A stretch of 46,441 nucleotides of DNA from Candidatus Rokuibacteriota bacterium (GTDB taxonomy: Bacteria > Methylomirabilota > Methylomirabilia > Rokubacteriales > CSP1-6). The stretch spans positions 1-46,441 of the forward strand of contig QHTB01000172.1 in assembly GCA_003220615.1 (NCBI GenBank). The letters are read 5' to 3'. How positions within the stretch are numbered: the stretch's first letter is position 1; every line of letters starts with the position of its first letter. This document shows positions 16,958 through 24,364 of the stretch, in pieces. The translations under genes and the position numbers were made by a program. The notes under the pieces were generated by a model, which searched no databases, was not told the DNA's origin, and saw nothing but the letters and a program-made list of their open reading frames with translations.

Positions 16958-17344
16958 TCACCGACCCGTGCGCGGGAGCGTCTTCACGACGTCGGCGTGC
17001 GCCATCACGATGTCGGGCGACTCCTGGAGCGCGGCCTGGTACTTGGGCGTGAACGCGCCGACCTCACCGGAGCGAAGCAACCGCTGAGCGTCGCGAAAGT
17101 AGGGCTCGACGTCGGCCGGTCGCTCATCTTCGTCGAGCGCAGCCTCGATGGCCGCGATGATCCCGGACAGCGGGCGCAGCCAGGCGAACGCGTCATCGTG
17201 GATCAGAAGCTGGAGGAACTGGCCCGACGTCACGGGGCCGTGCGTCGCTTCCCAGGCACGTCGCTCACGATCGAGCAGCGCCGCGTGAAGCCGCAACAAG
17301 CGGTCACGCAGCATCTGCAGACGCTCCTCACCGGGCGAGGTCAT
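16958..17344 (-). CDS. Small hypothetical protein paired with DUF5996
   Basis: This is a 128-residue soluble, mostly helical, acidic protein without a signal peptide. It has recognisable repeated features (RDRLLRLHAALLDRERRAWE, TSGQFLQLLIHDDAFAWLRP, IIAAIEAALDEDE). Proteins with the LHAALLDRER...W and FAWLRPLS pattern occur as small hypothetical proteins in many soil bacteria. I cannot assign a function. The ATG at 17344 overlaps the stop of the upstream DUF5996 gene by four bases, so the two are probably translated together. A further ATG two codons upstream (17350) is possible. It converges with the solute-binding protein remnant. Confidence 0.75.
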   Translation of the reverse strand: MTSPGEERLQMLRDRLLRLHAALLDRERRAWEATHGPVTSGQFLQLLIHDDAFAWLRPLSGIIAAIEAALDEDERPADVEPYFRDAQRLLRSGEVGAFTPKYQAALQESPDIVMAHADVVKTLPRTGR

Positions 17345-18246
17345 GGCCATTCGGCCGGCGGGCGATCGAGCGCGGCCCGATCCCAGCGAGCGAGATCGGC
17401 CGCCGCGTCGTAGGCGCTCTGACAGAAGTCGAGCACGGCCGCGTCCGGCGAAGATAGCGACCGTACCGCTTCGTAGGGAAGGATGAAGTTGGCCAGCTCG
17501 CGACTGTAGTATGCCTGCGCCGGCCGGACCAAGCTCGTCGCGAGGCCGGCTGGCTCGGGCCGCGCATAGGCATAGAACGCCGGCTCGGGGACCGCGCCGC
17601 TGCCGGGCCAGAACCCGACGCTGATCTCCTCGTGCGAGTTCGCCTCGCGCAGCATCGCGCCGGCGTTGTCCGGGTGCGCTGCCCGCCGTCCGTTGAACCG
17701 GGTCAGCGCGAGATCGTTGACGCCCCAGAAGAAATGCACCGGGCTCGACTTGCCGAGAAACCGCCCCTTGAATCGCTTGAGGAGCCGATCGGCCTGCCGC
17801 AACATCCCGAAGAAGCGATTCGCCTGTGTCGCGTCGTACGTCGCGTGAACGCGATCGTCGGGAAACGGGATCGTGTGCTCGGCCTCCACCGGCACCGGCC
17901 ACAGCGTGAGCGTGATCCCGAGCGAGCCGAGGACCCGAAGGTACTCGTGGTAGAACTCCGCGACGGCTTGCGGTCGCAGCGCGATCGCTCCGGTCCTCCC
18001 GTCGCTCGTCTGAATGATCAGCCGGTGGTCGACGAAGTCGAAGGAGGCCTCGAACGTGCCGGCGCCGTACGGCATGGGCGTCGTCGTCAGTCCTCGGGCG
18101 GTGACGTACAGCGCCACGTGCCACCAGTGGTTCTCCCGCGGGGCGAGCGCCAGCCGTGTCTTGCCGACGATCTGCATCCACATGTGCAGCGTGTCGTGCG
18201 TCTCGCGCCACTCGGCGAGCGGCAGGCGCGGCCAGGCGGTCGCCAT
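17341..18246 (-). CDS. DUF5996 family protein
   Basis: This 301-residue soluble protein matches the DUF5996 family in order. It begins WPRLPLAEWRETHDTLHMWM (residues 5-24), then QIVGKTRLALAPRENHWWHV, LYVTARGLTTTPMPYG and FEASFDFVDHRL, with the later family block FWGVNDLALTRFNGRRA. The C-terminal block is EISVGFWPGSGAVPEPAFYA followed by PYEAVR. The family is widespread in actinobacteria and proteobacteria and has no established activity; conserved His and Trp residues near the N-terminus could bind a ligand or metal. It is the first gene of a two-gene operon with the small protein at 16958-17344. The start ATG is clear, although I see no strong ribosome site. Confidence 0.9.
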   Translation of the reverse strand: MATAWPRLPLAEWRETHDTLHMWMQIVGKTRLALAPRENHWWHVALYVTARGLTTTPMPYGAGTFEASFDFVDHRLIIQTSDGRTGAIALRPQAVAEFYHEYLRVLGSLGITLTLWPVPVEAEHTIPFPDDRVHATYDATQANRFFGMLRQADRLLKRFKGRFLGKSSPVHFFWGVNDLALTRFNGRRAAHPDNAGAMLREANSHEEISVGFWPGSGAVPEPAFYAYARPEPAGLATSLVRPAQAYYSRELANFILPYEAVRSLSSPDAAVLDFCQSAYDAAADLARWDRAALDRPPAEWP

Positions 18247-18285
18247 GGGCGAACGCTACCACATTGAACTATGATGCCGGGCACC

Positions 18286-18527
18286 ATGGACTTCGGGCTC
18301 TTCTTCCTCATGCAGCGGGACGACGCGTGGAGCGAGCGGGCCGTCTACGATTCCGCCCTCGAGCAAGCGACTACGGCCTCTGTCCGGCGCCACCGGTGCT
18401 CGCGTCGTTCGTGGCCGCCCGCACGGCCACGCTGCCGGGCCTCGACACCGCGCTGGCGCTGCGCTCGATGCGCCTGTTCGCCGACGAGGTGGCTCCGGCG
18501 ATGACCCCCGTGGCCCACGGCGCCTAG
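18286..18527 (+). pseudogene. Internally deleted LLM flavin oxidoreductase gene
   Basis: The first 28 codons read as a normal LLM oxidoreductase start (MDFGLFFLMQRDDAWSERAV then YDSALEQ). After about 18366 the reading frame shifts, and the continuation in the other frame is SDYGLCPAPPVLASFVAART, a segment normally found some 25 residues later in such enzymes, next to the EHHF motif. This is followed within 25 residues by a typical C-terminal helix (RSMRLFADEVAPAMTP). Most of the barrel is missing, so at least two deletions have occurred, the first with a frameshift at GAGCAAGC/GACTAC. The remnant lies just before the molybdopterin-subunit operon, which may once have included an intact LLM gene. 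Confidence 0.8.
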
Positions 18528-18557
18528 CCCCGCGATCGCCACGACGAGGTCAGCGCG

Positions 18558-20909
18558 ATGACGACGTTCGGGATCGGCGCGTCGGTCAAGCGACGCGAGG
18601 ATCAGCGACTTCTCACGGGCGAGGGCCGCTTCGCCGATGACTTCAACGGGCTCGGGCAGGCTCACGCCGCGTTCGTGCGCTCACCGCACGCCCACGCCGA
18701 CGTGCTCGCCATCGATGCGGCGCCCGCGAAGGCGGTCGCCGGCGTGCTCGCCGTGTTCACCGGGCACGATCTCGCCGCCGACGGTGTCGGTGGGATCCCG
18801 ACGCTGATCGCCGAGCGTGGCGGCAACATCCGGAGCCGTGACGGCTCGCCCTTCGCCGAGCCGACGTGGCTGGCACTGGCCACCGACCGCGTGCGCCACG
18901 TGGGCGAGCCGCTCGCGATGGTCGTCGCCACGACGCCGGCCCAGGCGCGCGACGGCGCCGAAGCGGTCGTGGTGCGCTACGCCGCGCGGCCGGCGGTCGT
19001 CGACGCCGTCGCGGCGCTCGGCGACGGCGCCCCGCAGCTTCACGCCGTCGCCACGCGCAATCGCGTCTACGACTGGGAGTGCGGCGACGCCGCCGCAACC
19101 GAGCGCGCGTTTGCCAGCGCGGCCCACGTCGCCAGGCTCACGCTGGTCGACAACCGCCTGATCACCTGCTTCATGGAGCCGCGCGCGGCCCTCGCCGCCT
19201 GGGACGCCGCCACCGGACGCTACACGATCCACGCCTCGTTGCAGAGCGCGCATCAGCTCGCGGCCAACCTCGCGCGCATCCTCGGCGTCGCGCGCGACCG
19301 CGTGCGCTGCATCACCGGTGACGTCGGCGGCGGCTTCGGCTCGAAGATCCAGCCCTATCCCGAGTACGTCGCGCTCGCCTGGGCGGCCCGCCGCCTCGGG
19401 CGCCCGGTCAAGTGGGCCTCGAGTCGATCCGAGGGCTTCGTCACCGACGCTCAGTCGCGCGACCATCGGCTCACTGGCGAGCTCGCGCTCGATGAGGATG
19501 GCCGCATCATCGGCCTGCGCGTGCACTCCATCCAGAACCTCGGCGCCTACGTCGCGACCGGCATGCCGATGTCGATCATCCTCAACATGGAGCGGATGGT
19601 GTCCGGGGTCTACGCCATCCCGGCGATCCATCTCCGGCTCGAGGGCGCCTTCACCAACACCGTGCCGATCAACGTCTATCGCGGAGTCGGCCGCCTCGAA
19701 TGCGTCTACACCGTGGAGCGGCTGATCGAGCGCGCGGCGCGCGAGACCGGATGCGATCCGGCGGCGTTCCGGCGCGCCAACATGGTGCGCGCGTTCCCGT
19801 ATCGCACGGCGACGGGGGCCGTGTACGACTCGGGCGATTACGTCGCGCGGCTCGACGAGGCCATCGAGCACGCCGACGTCGAGGGCTTCGCCGCCCGGTG
19901 CGCGGAGTCGGCGAAGCGCGGGAAGCTCCGCGGCCTCGGTCTCGGGCCTTACGTCGAGGGCACGGGTGGAGTCCCGCAGGAGTTCGCCGAGGTGAGGGTG
20001 TTGCCGACGGGAGTCGTCGAGGTGCCGATGGGCAGCCAGTCGCAGGGCCAGGGCCACGAGACCGTCTTCGCCCAGGTCGTGGCCGAGCGCCTCGGCGTTC
20101 CGTTCGAGACGGTGAGCATCGTCCAGGGCGACACCGACCGCGTCGCGCGTGGTGTCGGTACCTTCGCGTCACGCTCGATGGTGCGGGGCGGCAGCGCGGC
20201 CGTCGAAGCCTCCGACGCCGTCGTCGCCACCGGCAAGCCAATGGCCGCGCATCTTCTGGAGGCCGCCACCGCCGACATCGAGTACCGCGACGGAGCCTTC
20301 CGCGTCGTCGGCACCGACCGATCGATCGGCCTCTTCGAGGTCGCCCGCGCGGCGACCGGTGGGAAGTTGCCGGCGGCGCTCGGCACCACGCTCGGCGCCG
20401 CGACGTGGCACGAGAACCCGGCGTTCGCCTTCGCCAACGGCTGCGAGGTGTGCGAGCTCGAGGTCGATCCCGAGACCGGCGCCGTGACGATCGTCGCGTG
20501 GACGATGGTCGACGACTCGGGCCGCTCGGTGAATCCGATGATCGTCCATGGCCAGCAGCACGGCTCGGTGGCTCAGGGCATCGGCCAGGCGCTGATCGAG
20601 CGCTGCGTCTACGATTCGACGACGGGCCAGTTGCTGTCCGGATCGCTTCTCGACTATGCGATCCCGCGCGCGGACGATCTGCCTTCAATCACCGTCGTCA
20701 GCCGTGACGTGCCGAGCCCAACCAACCCGCTCGGCGTCAAGGGCGCGGGCGAAGGCGGAACGGTCGGCGCACCGGGCGCCGTGATCAACGCGATCCTCGA
20801 TGCCCTCGCGCCGCTCGGTGTGACTCATATCGACATGCCGGCCACGCCCGAGCGCGTGTGGCGGGCGATCCAGGACGCGCGGAATCTTCGAAAAGGAGCC
20901 CCTTCATGA
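18558..20909 (+). CDS. Xanthine dehydrogenase family molybdopterin-binding subunit (CoxL-like)
   Basis: This 783-residue protein is the large catalytic subunit type of molybdenum hydroxylases (xanthine oxidase/CO dehydrogenase family), with normal length. Visible landmarks are GIGASVKRREDQRLLTGEGR at the N-terminus, VGGGFGSKIQPYPEYVALAW (about 255-275), the substrate-site loop NVYRGVGRLECVYTVERLIE (about 373-392), QGQGHETVFAQVVAERLGVP and the catalytic glutamate in KGAGEGGTVGAPGA near the C-terminus. The loop reads VYRGVGR rather than the CO-dehydrogenase form with CSFR, so CO oxidation is unlikely. The FAD (CoxM) and 2Fe-2S (CoxS) subunit genes are not adjacent. It starts an operon, overlapping the lactonase gene by four bases. 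Confidence 0.93.
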   Translation: MTTFGIGASVKRREDQRLLTGEGRFADDFNGLGQAHAAFVRSPHAHADVLAIDAAPAKAVAGVLAVFTGHDLAADGVGGIPTLIAERGGNIRSRDGSPFAEPTWLALATDRVRHVGEPLAMVVATTPAQARDGAEAVVVRYAARPAVVDAVAALGDGAPQLHAVATRNRVYDWECGDAAATERAFASAAHVARLTLVDNRLITCFMEPRAALAAWDAATGRYTIHASLQSAHQLAANLARILGVARDRVRCITGDVGGGFGSKIQPYPEYVALAWAARRLGRPVKWASSRSEGFVTDAQSRDHRLTGELALDEDGRIIGLRVHSIQNLGAYVATGMPMSIILNMERMVSGVYAIPAIHLRLEGAFTNTVPINVYRGVGRLECVYTVERLIERAARETGCDPAAFRRANMVRAFPYRTATGAVYDSGDYVARLDEAIEHADVEGFAARCAESAKRGKLRGLGLGPYVEGTGGVPQEFAEVRVLPTGVVEVPMGSQSQGQGHETVFAQVVAERLGVPFETVSIVQGDTDRVARGVGTFASRSMVRGGSAAVEASDAVVATGKPMAAHLLEAATADIEYRDGAFRVVGTDRSIGLFEVARAATGGKLPAALGTTLGAATWHENPAFAFANGCEVCELEVDPETGAVTIVAWTMVDDSGRSVNPMIVHGQQHGSVAQGIGQALIERCVYDSTTGQLLSGSLLDYAIPRADDLPSITVVSRDVPSPTNPLGVKGAGEGGTVGAPGAVINAILDALAPLGVTHIDMPATPERVWRAIQDARNLRKGAPS

Positions 20910-21886
20910 CGACCATCACGCCCAACGTCCGGCAGATCACCGCCGGCCTGCGGTTTCCCGAAGGACCGGTGGCGATGCCGGACGGCTCGGTCATCCTCGT
21001 CGAGATCGAGCGCCGCACGCTCTCGCGCGTGACGCCCGACGGGAAGATCCACGTGATCGCCACGCTCGGCGGCGGCCCGAACGGCGCGGCCATGGGGCCC
21101 GGCGGAAAGATCTACGTGACCAATAACGGTGGCCTCAAGTTCATGGACCGCCCGGGCAAGCTCTTTCCGATCGCCCAGGCCGACGATTACCGGAGCGGGA
21201 GCATCCAGGTCGTCGATCCCGAGAGCGGCAAGTTCGAGACGCTCTACGACGCGTGCGATGGACGAAGGCTGTGCGGGCCGAATGATCTCGTCTTCGACGG
21301 CGCCGGCGGCTTCTGGTTCACGGACCTCGGCAAGACGCGCGAGCGCGATGCCGACCGCGGCGCCGTCTACTACGCGAAGGCCGACGGCTCGCTGATCCAG
21401 GAAGCGATCTTCCCGCTCGAGCGACCGAACGGCATCGGGCTGTCGCCCGACGAGAAGACGCTCTACGTCGTCGAGACGCCGACGGCCCGGTGCTGGGCGT
21501 TCACGCTGTCCGGCCCGGGACAGATCGAGTCAGCGAACGGTCCGTATCGCGGGGAGAAAGGCCGCGTGATCGCCGGCCTCGGCGGCTATCAGATGTTCGA
21601 CTCGCTGGCCGTCGACGGCGACGGCCACATCTGCGTGGCCACCTTGATCACCGGCATGGTCAGCGACATCTGGCCGGACGGCAGCCGCGTCGATCAGTAC
21701 AAGCTGCCCGACATGATGGTGACGAACGTGTGCTTCGGTGGCCCGGGATTGCGCACGGCCTTCGCCACGCTCTCGATGGGCGGCACGCTCGTCAGCTTCG
21801 AGTGGCCGCGGCCCGGCCTGCCGCTCCACTATCTCAACCGCACGCGGGAATCGCAGGCACCGCGGGAGTCGCAGGCACGTCGGTGA
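20906..21886 (+). CDS. SMP-30/gluconolactonase family protein
   Basis: This 326-residue cytoplasmic beta-propeller protein resembles SMP-30/gluconolactonase/LRE enzymes, metal-dependent hydrolases of sugar or other lactones. The metal-site pattern is intact: Glu in RFPEGPV (about 17-23), Asn in CGPNDLVFDGAGGFWFTDLG, Asn in RPNGIGLSPDEKTLYVVET and Asp in FDSLAVDGDGHICVATL. The ATG at 20906 overlaps the stop of the molybdopterin subunit. AAGGAGCC just upstream (20892-20899) supplies a ribosome site. The last codons contain an 18-base tandem duplication that repeats RESQA. A hydroxylase-lactonase pairing would fit oxidation of a cyclic substrate to a lactone followed by ring opening, but this is inference. 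Confidence 0.9.
   Translation: MTTITPNVRQITAGLRFPEGPVAMPDGSVILVEIERRTLSRVTPDGKIHVIATLGGGPNGAAMGPGGKIYVTNNGGLKFMDRPGKLFPIAQADDYRSGSIQVVDPESGKFETLYDACDGRRLCGPNDLVFDGAGGFWFTDLGKTRERDADRGAVYYAKADGSLIQEAIFPLERPNGIGLSPDEKTLYVVETPTARCWAFTLSGPGQIESANGPYRGEKGRVIAGLGGYQMFDSLAVDGDGHICVATLITGMVSDIWPDGSRVDQYKLPDMMVTNVCFGGPGLRTAFATLSMGGTLVSFEWPRPGLPLHYLNRTRESQAPRESQARR
21843..21878 (+). repeat. 18-base tandem duplication at the 3' end of the lactonase gene
   Basis: Two adjacent 18-base units (21843-21860 and 21861-21878) differ at one position (A/G at the eighth base). They encode TRESQAPRESQA-type repeated codons at the extreme C-terminus of the SMP-30 protein. The duplication keeps frame and pushes the stop into the overlap with the next gene. 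Confidence 0.9.
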
Positions 21887-22689
21887 CGCTCCGACTCGGC
21901 ATAGCCGCGGCCGTCCTGTTCGTGCTAACGTCCCTCGCCATGGCCAACGACATCACTCCGTCCGTGCGGTCCGAGCTGGCTCCGACCGGAAAGCTCCGCG
22001 TCGGCATCAACTATGGGAACTTCCTGCTCGTCACGTCCTACGCTCCGGGGGCCGAGCCTCGCGGTCCGGCGCCCGACCTTGCGCGCGAGCTCGGGCGGCG
22101 GGTCGGCGTGCCGATCGAGTTCGTCGCCTTCGACACGGCCGGCAAGCTGGCCGACGCCGTCAAGACGGGCGCCTGGGACGTCGCCTTCCTCGGCGCCGAG
22201 CCGCAGCGCGCGAACGAGATCGCGTTCACCGCGGCCTATCTCGAGATCCCCGCGACGTATCTCGTTCCGGCCGGATCACCGATCCGCTCCGTCGCCGACG
22301 TGGATCGCGAGGGCATCCGCATCGCCGTGTCGGACAAGAGCGCCTACGAGCTCTGGCTGAGCCGCAACATCAAGCACGCCCAGTTGATACGGACGCAGGG
22401 CATCGACGCCTCGTTCGACCTGTTCGTCGGCCAGAAGATGGACGCGCTGGCCGGGCTGAAGCCGAGGCTCCTGATGGACGTCACCAAGCTTCCCGGCGCG
22501 CGGCTGCTCGATGGCCAGTTCACCGCGGTCCAGCAGGCGATCGGCACGCCGAAGAGCCGCGACGCCGCGGCGAAGTATCTCCGCGCGTTCGTCGAGGAGG
22601 TCAAGGCCTCGGGCCTCGTCGCCGAGGCGATCTCGAAGAACGCGGTGAAGGGCGTGTCGGTCGCGCCGCCCGCCTCGGCTCAGAAGTAG
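21883..22689 (+). CDS. ABC transporter substrate-binding protein, family 3
   Basis: This 268-residue periplasmic binding protein is of the amino-acid/organic-acid type (SBP_bac_3). The signal peptide occupies residues 1-21 (LRLGIAAAVLFVLTSLAMA, cleaved before NDITPS). The mature chain has the family pattern ELAPTGKLRVGINYGNFLLV, then WDVAFLGAEPQRANEIAFTA and YLEIPATYLVPAGSPIRSVA. The start is a GTG overlapping the lactonase stop (GTGA); an in-frame ATG at 21940 lies too late because it would remove the signal peptide core. No permease genes accompany it. The operon order (molybdenum hydroxylase, lactonase, binding protein) suggests uptake of the operon's substrate. Confidence 0.9.
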   Translation: MTLRLGIAAAVLFVLTSLAMANDITPSVRSELAPTGKLRVGINYGNFLLVTSYAPGAEPRGPAPDLARELGRRVGVPIEFVAFDTAGKLADAVKTGAWDVAFLGAEPQRANEIAFTAAYLEIPATYLVPAGSPIRSVADVDREGIRIAVSDKSAYELWLSRNIKHAQLIRTQGIDASFDLFVGQKMDALAGLKPRLLMDVTKLPGARLLDGQFTAVQQAIGTPKSRDAAAKYLRAFVEEVKASGLVAEAISKNAVKGVSVAPPASAQK

Positions 22690-22695
22690 CCCGCC

Positions 22696-24216
22696 TCACG
22701 GGCGGCGCAGGCGGATTTCCTCGTAGGGCGCGGTGTACGGGAAGCTCGCGATGGCGCCGAAGCGCGCGTCGGCCACGGCCGGGCCCGTCGCATTCAAGAA
22801 CGTGTACTGCCACAGCGGCGCGAACATCACCCGCTCGTACACGAGTCGCTGGGCCTGGTGGAGCAGCTCTTCGCGCTTGCCTCGATCGAGCTCGCGGGCC
22901 TGCGCACGCATCAGCTCGTCGATGTCGGGATAGCCGCCGTTCGTATAGGGCGCGCCGCTGACGACGAAGCTCTCCATGCGCGTCGCCACGTTGCCGTGGG
23001 CGCCGCTGGCGCCGTAGCTGAGGCCGCGGATCTTCCGGTCGCGCCACGCCGAGAAAAAGGCGGCGCGCTCCATCGTGCGGAGCCTGGCGCGGATCCCCAC
23101 CGCTTGCAAATACCCGATGATCGTCTCGCCGACGGAGAAGTACGGCGGCCCCACCGAGAACTCGCCGGCGTCGAAGCCGCTCGGATAGCCGGCCTCGGCC
23201 AGGAGCTGCCGCGCCCGGGCAGGATCGTAGCGGTACGGCTCGAGCGGGAGCGAGAACTCGAACTCCTTCGGGATGATCCCGCCCGTCGGCCGCGAAAACC
23301 CGAGCGTCTCGGCCTGATTGAGCGCGCGGCCATCGATCGCCTGGGCGGCGGCCAGGCGCACGCGGCGATCGTGCCACGGCGACTTCGGCTCGAACTGGTC
23401 GTGGAAGTTCACCCAGTGGGTTGCGGCGATCGAGGTCGGCACCAGCTTCAGATTCGAGTCACGCTGGACCTCCTGCGCCATCGGGCCGAGCAAGCCGTAG
23501 GCGACGTCGGCCTCGCGCCGCTTGAGCATCGCCAGGCGCGTCGCCTCGTCGGGCACGACCTTCATCACCAGCCGCTTGACGCTCGGGACTCGCCGCCAGT
23601 ACGTCTCGTTGGCCTCCAGGACCAGCTCCACGCCGGGCTTGAACGACACGAACCGATACGGGCCGAGGCCCACCGGCGCTTTCAGGAAGCCGGCGTCACC
23701 GACTTTCTCCACGTAGCGCTTGGGCACGATCCAGCCGGCGCCCGTCGCGGGCGTGCCGTAGACCGTCAAGAAATCCGGCCACGGCCCGGCGAGATGGAAC
23801 CGCACGCGATGAGGATTGACGACCTCGACCTCGCGCACGCGCTCCTTGAGGAGCTTGGCTTGCGAGCCCTTGTAGCGCTGGAAGCTGAACTGCACGTCCT
23901 CGGCGGTGAACGGATCGCCGTTGTGGAAGGTGACGCCCTTCCGAAGCGCGAAGTCGACCACGGTGCCGTCCTTCGACACCGTCCACGACTCGGCCAGGCT
24001 CGGGGCGATCATGGTGCCCGGCATCGACTTCACCACCGCATCGTGCAGCGCGTAGAAGACGACGAACGGCGTGATGAGCCCTTCGAGGTCGCCCGGATCG
24101 AGCCAGCGCGTGGCGAGGCTGATGTGCAGCGCGTAGGTGAGCTGGCCTTCGGGAGCGGCGGTGGCCGGCGTGATGAGAGCGAGCGTGAGGAGCAGCGCGA
24201 GGAGAAGACGGGGCAC
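22696..24216 (-). CDS. ABC transporter substrate-binding protein, family 5 (paralogue)
   Basis: This 506-residue periplasmic protein of the SBP_bac_5 family has a compact signal peptide (PRLLLALLLTLALITPATA, cleaved near residue 20). It shares long stretches with the protein encoded at 8167-9741: PSLAESWTVS, FHNGDPFTAEDVQFSF, RVREVEVVNPHRVRFHL, VGLGPYRFV and the C-terminal LDRGKREELLHQAQRLVYER. The two must be paralogues. The start is taken as the GTG at 24216 because it places the signal peptide at the N-terminus; the open frame continues upstream but reads across the divergent promoter. No permease or ATPase gene is adjacent. The gene faces the family 3 binding-protein operon end to end and diverges from the aldolase operon. 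Confidence 0.92.
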   Translation of the reverse strand: MPRLLLALLLTLALITPATAAPEGQLTYALHISLATRWLDPGDLEGLITPFVVFYALHDAVVKSMPGTMIAPSLAESWTVSKDGTVVDFALRKGVTFHNGDPFTAEDVQFSFQRYKGSQAKLLKERVREVEVVNPHRVRFHLAGPWPDFLTVYGTPATGAGWIVPKRYVEKVGDAGFLKAPVGLGPYRFVSFKPGVELVLEANETYWRRVPSVKRLVMKVVPDEATRLAMLKRREADVAYGLLGPMAQEVQRDSNLKLVPTSIAATHWVNFHDQFEPKSPWHDRRVRLAAAQAIDGRALNQAETLGFSRPTGGIIPKEFEFSLPLEPYRYDPARARQLLAEAGYPSGFDAGEFSVGPPYFSVGETIIGYLQAVGIRARLRTMERAAFFSAWRDRKIRGLSYGASGAHGNVATRMESFVVSGAPYTNGGYPDIDELMRAQARELDRGKREELLHQAQRLVYERVMFAPLWQYTFLNATGPAVADARFGAIASFPYTAPYEEIRLRRP

Positions 24217-24250
24217 GGGCGAACTCTGCGTGCCCTCGTTCAGGTTGTCA

Positions 24251-24280
24251 AGCCGACGCGTCGACAGCCGACGCGTCGAC
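24251..24280. promoter_or_regulatory. Tandem palindromic repeat, candidate operator
   Basis: Two perfect 15-base direct repeats AGCCGACGCGTCGAC lie head to tail (24251-24265, 24266-24280). Each contains the 10-base perfect palindrome CGACGCGTCG, so identical dyad centres are 15 bases apart. The pair is flanked by GTTGTC (24244-24249) and GACAAC (24278-24283), which are inverted copies of each other. It sits in the 148-base divergent gap between the solute-binding protein gene (minus) and the aldolase operon (plus), a typical place for a dimeric repressor or activator to control both. The binding protein is unknown. Confidence 0.6.
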
Positions 24281-24364
24281 AACGCGCCGCTGCCCGGCCC
24301 GCGCGCGTGTGCTACGCTTCGCGCGCGCCGGGTGACCGGCCATTCCACGACTCGAGGTGCGACA

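Noticed and set aside
18558..20909. Aerobic CO dehydrogenase large subunit
   Set aside because: The active-site loop is VYRGVGR rather than the CSFR form, and CoxM/CoxS are not adjacent.
24251..24280. CRISPR-like or attachment-site repeat
   Set aside because: Only two units with no spacers and no integrase or Cas gene; the palindromes and divergent promoter position favour an operator.
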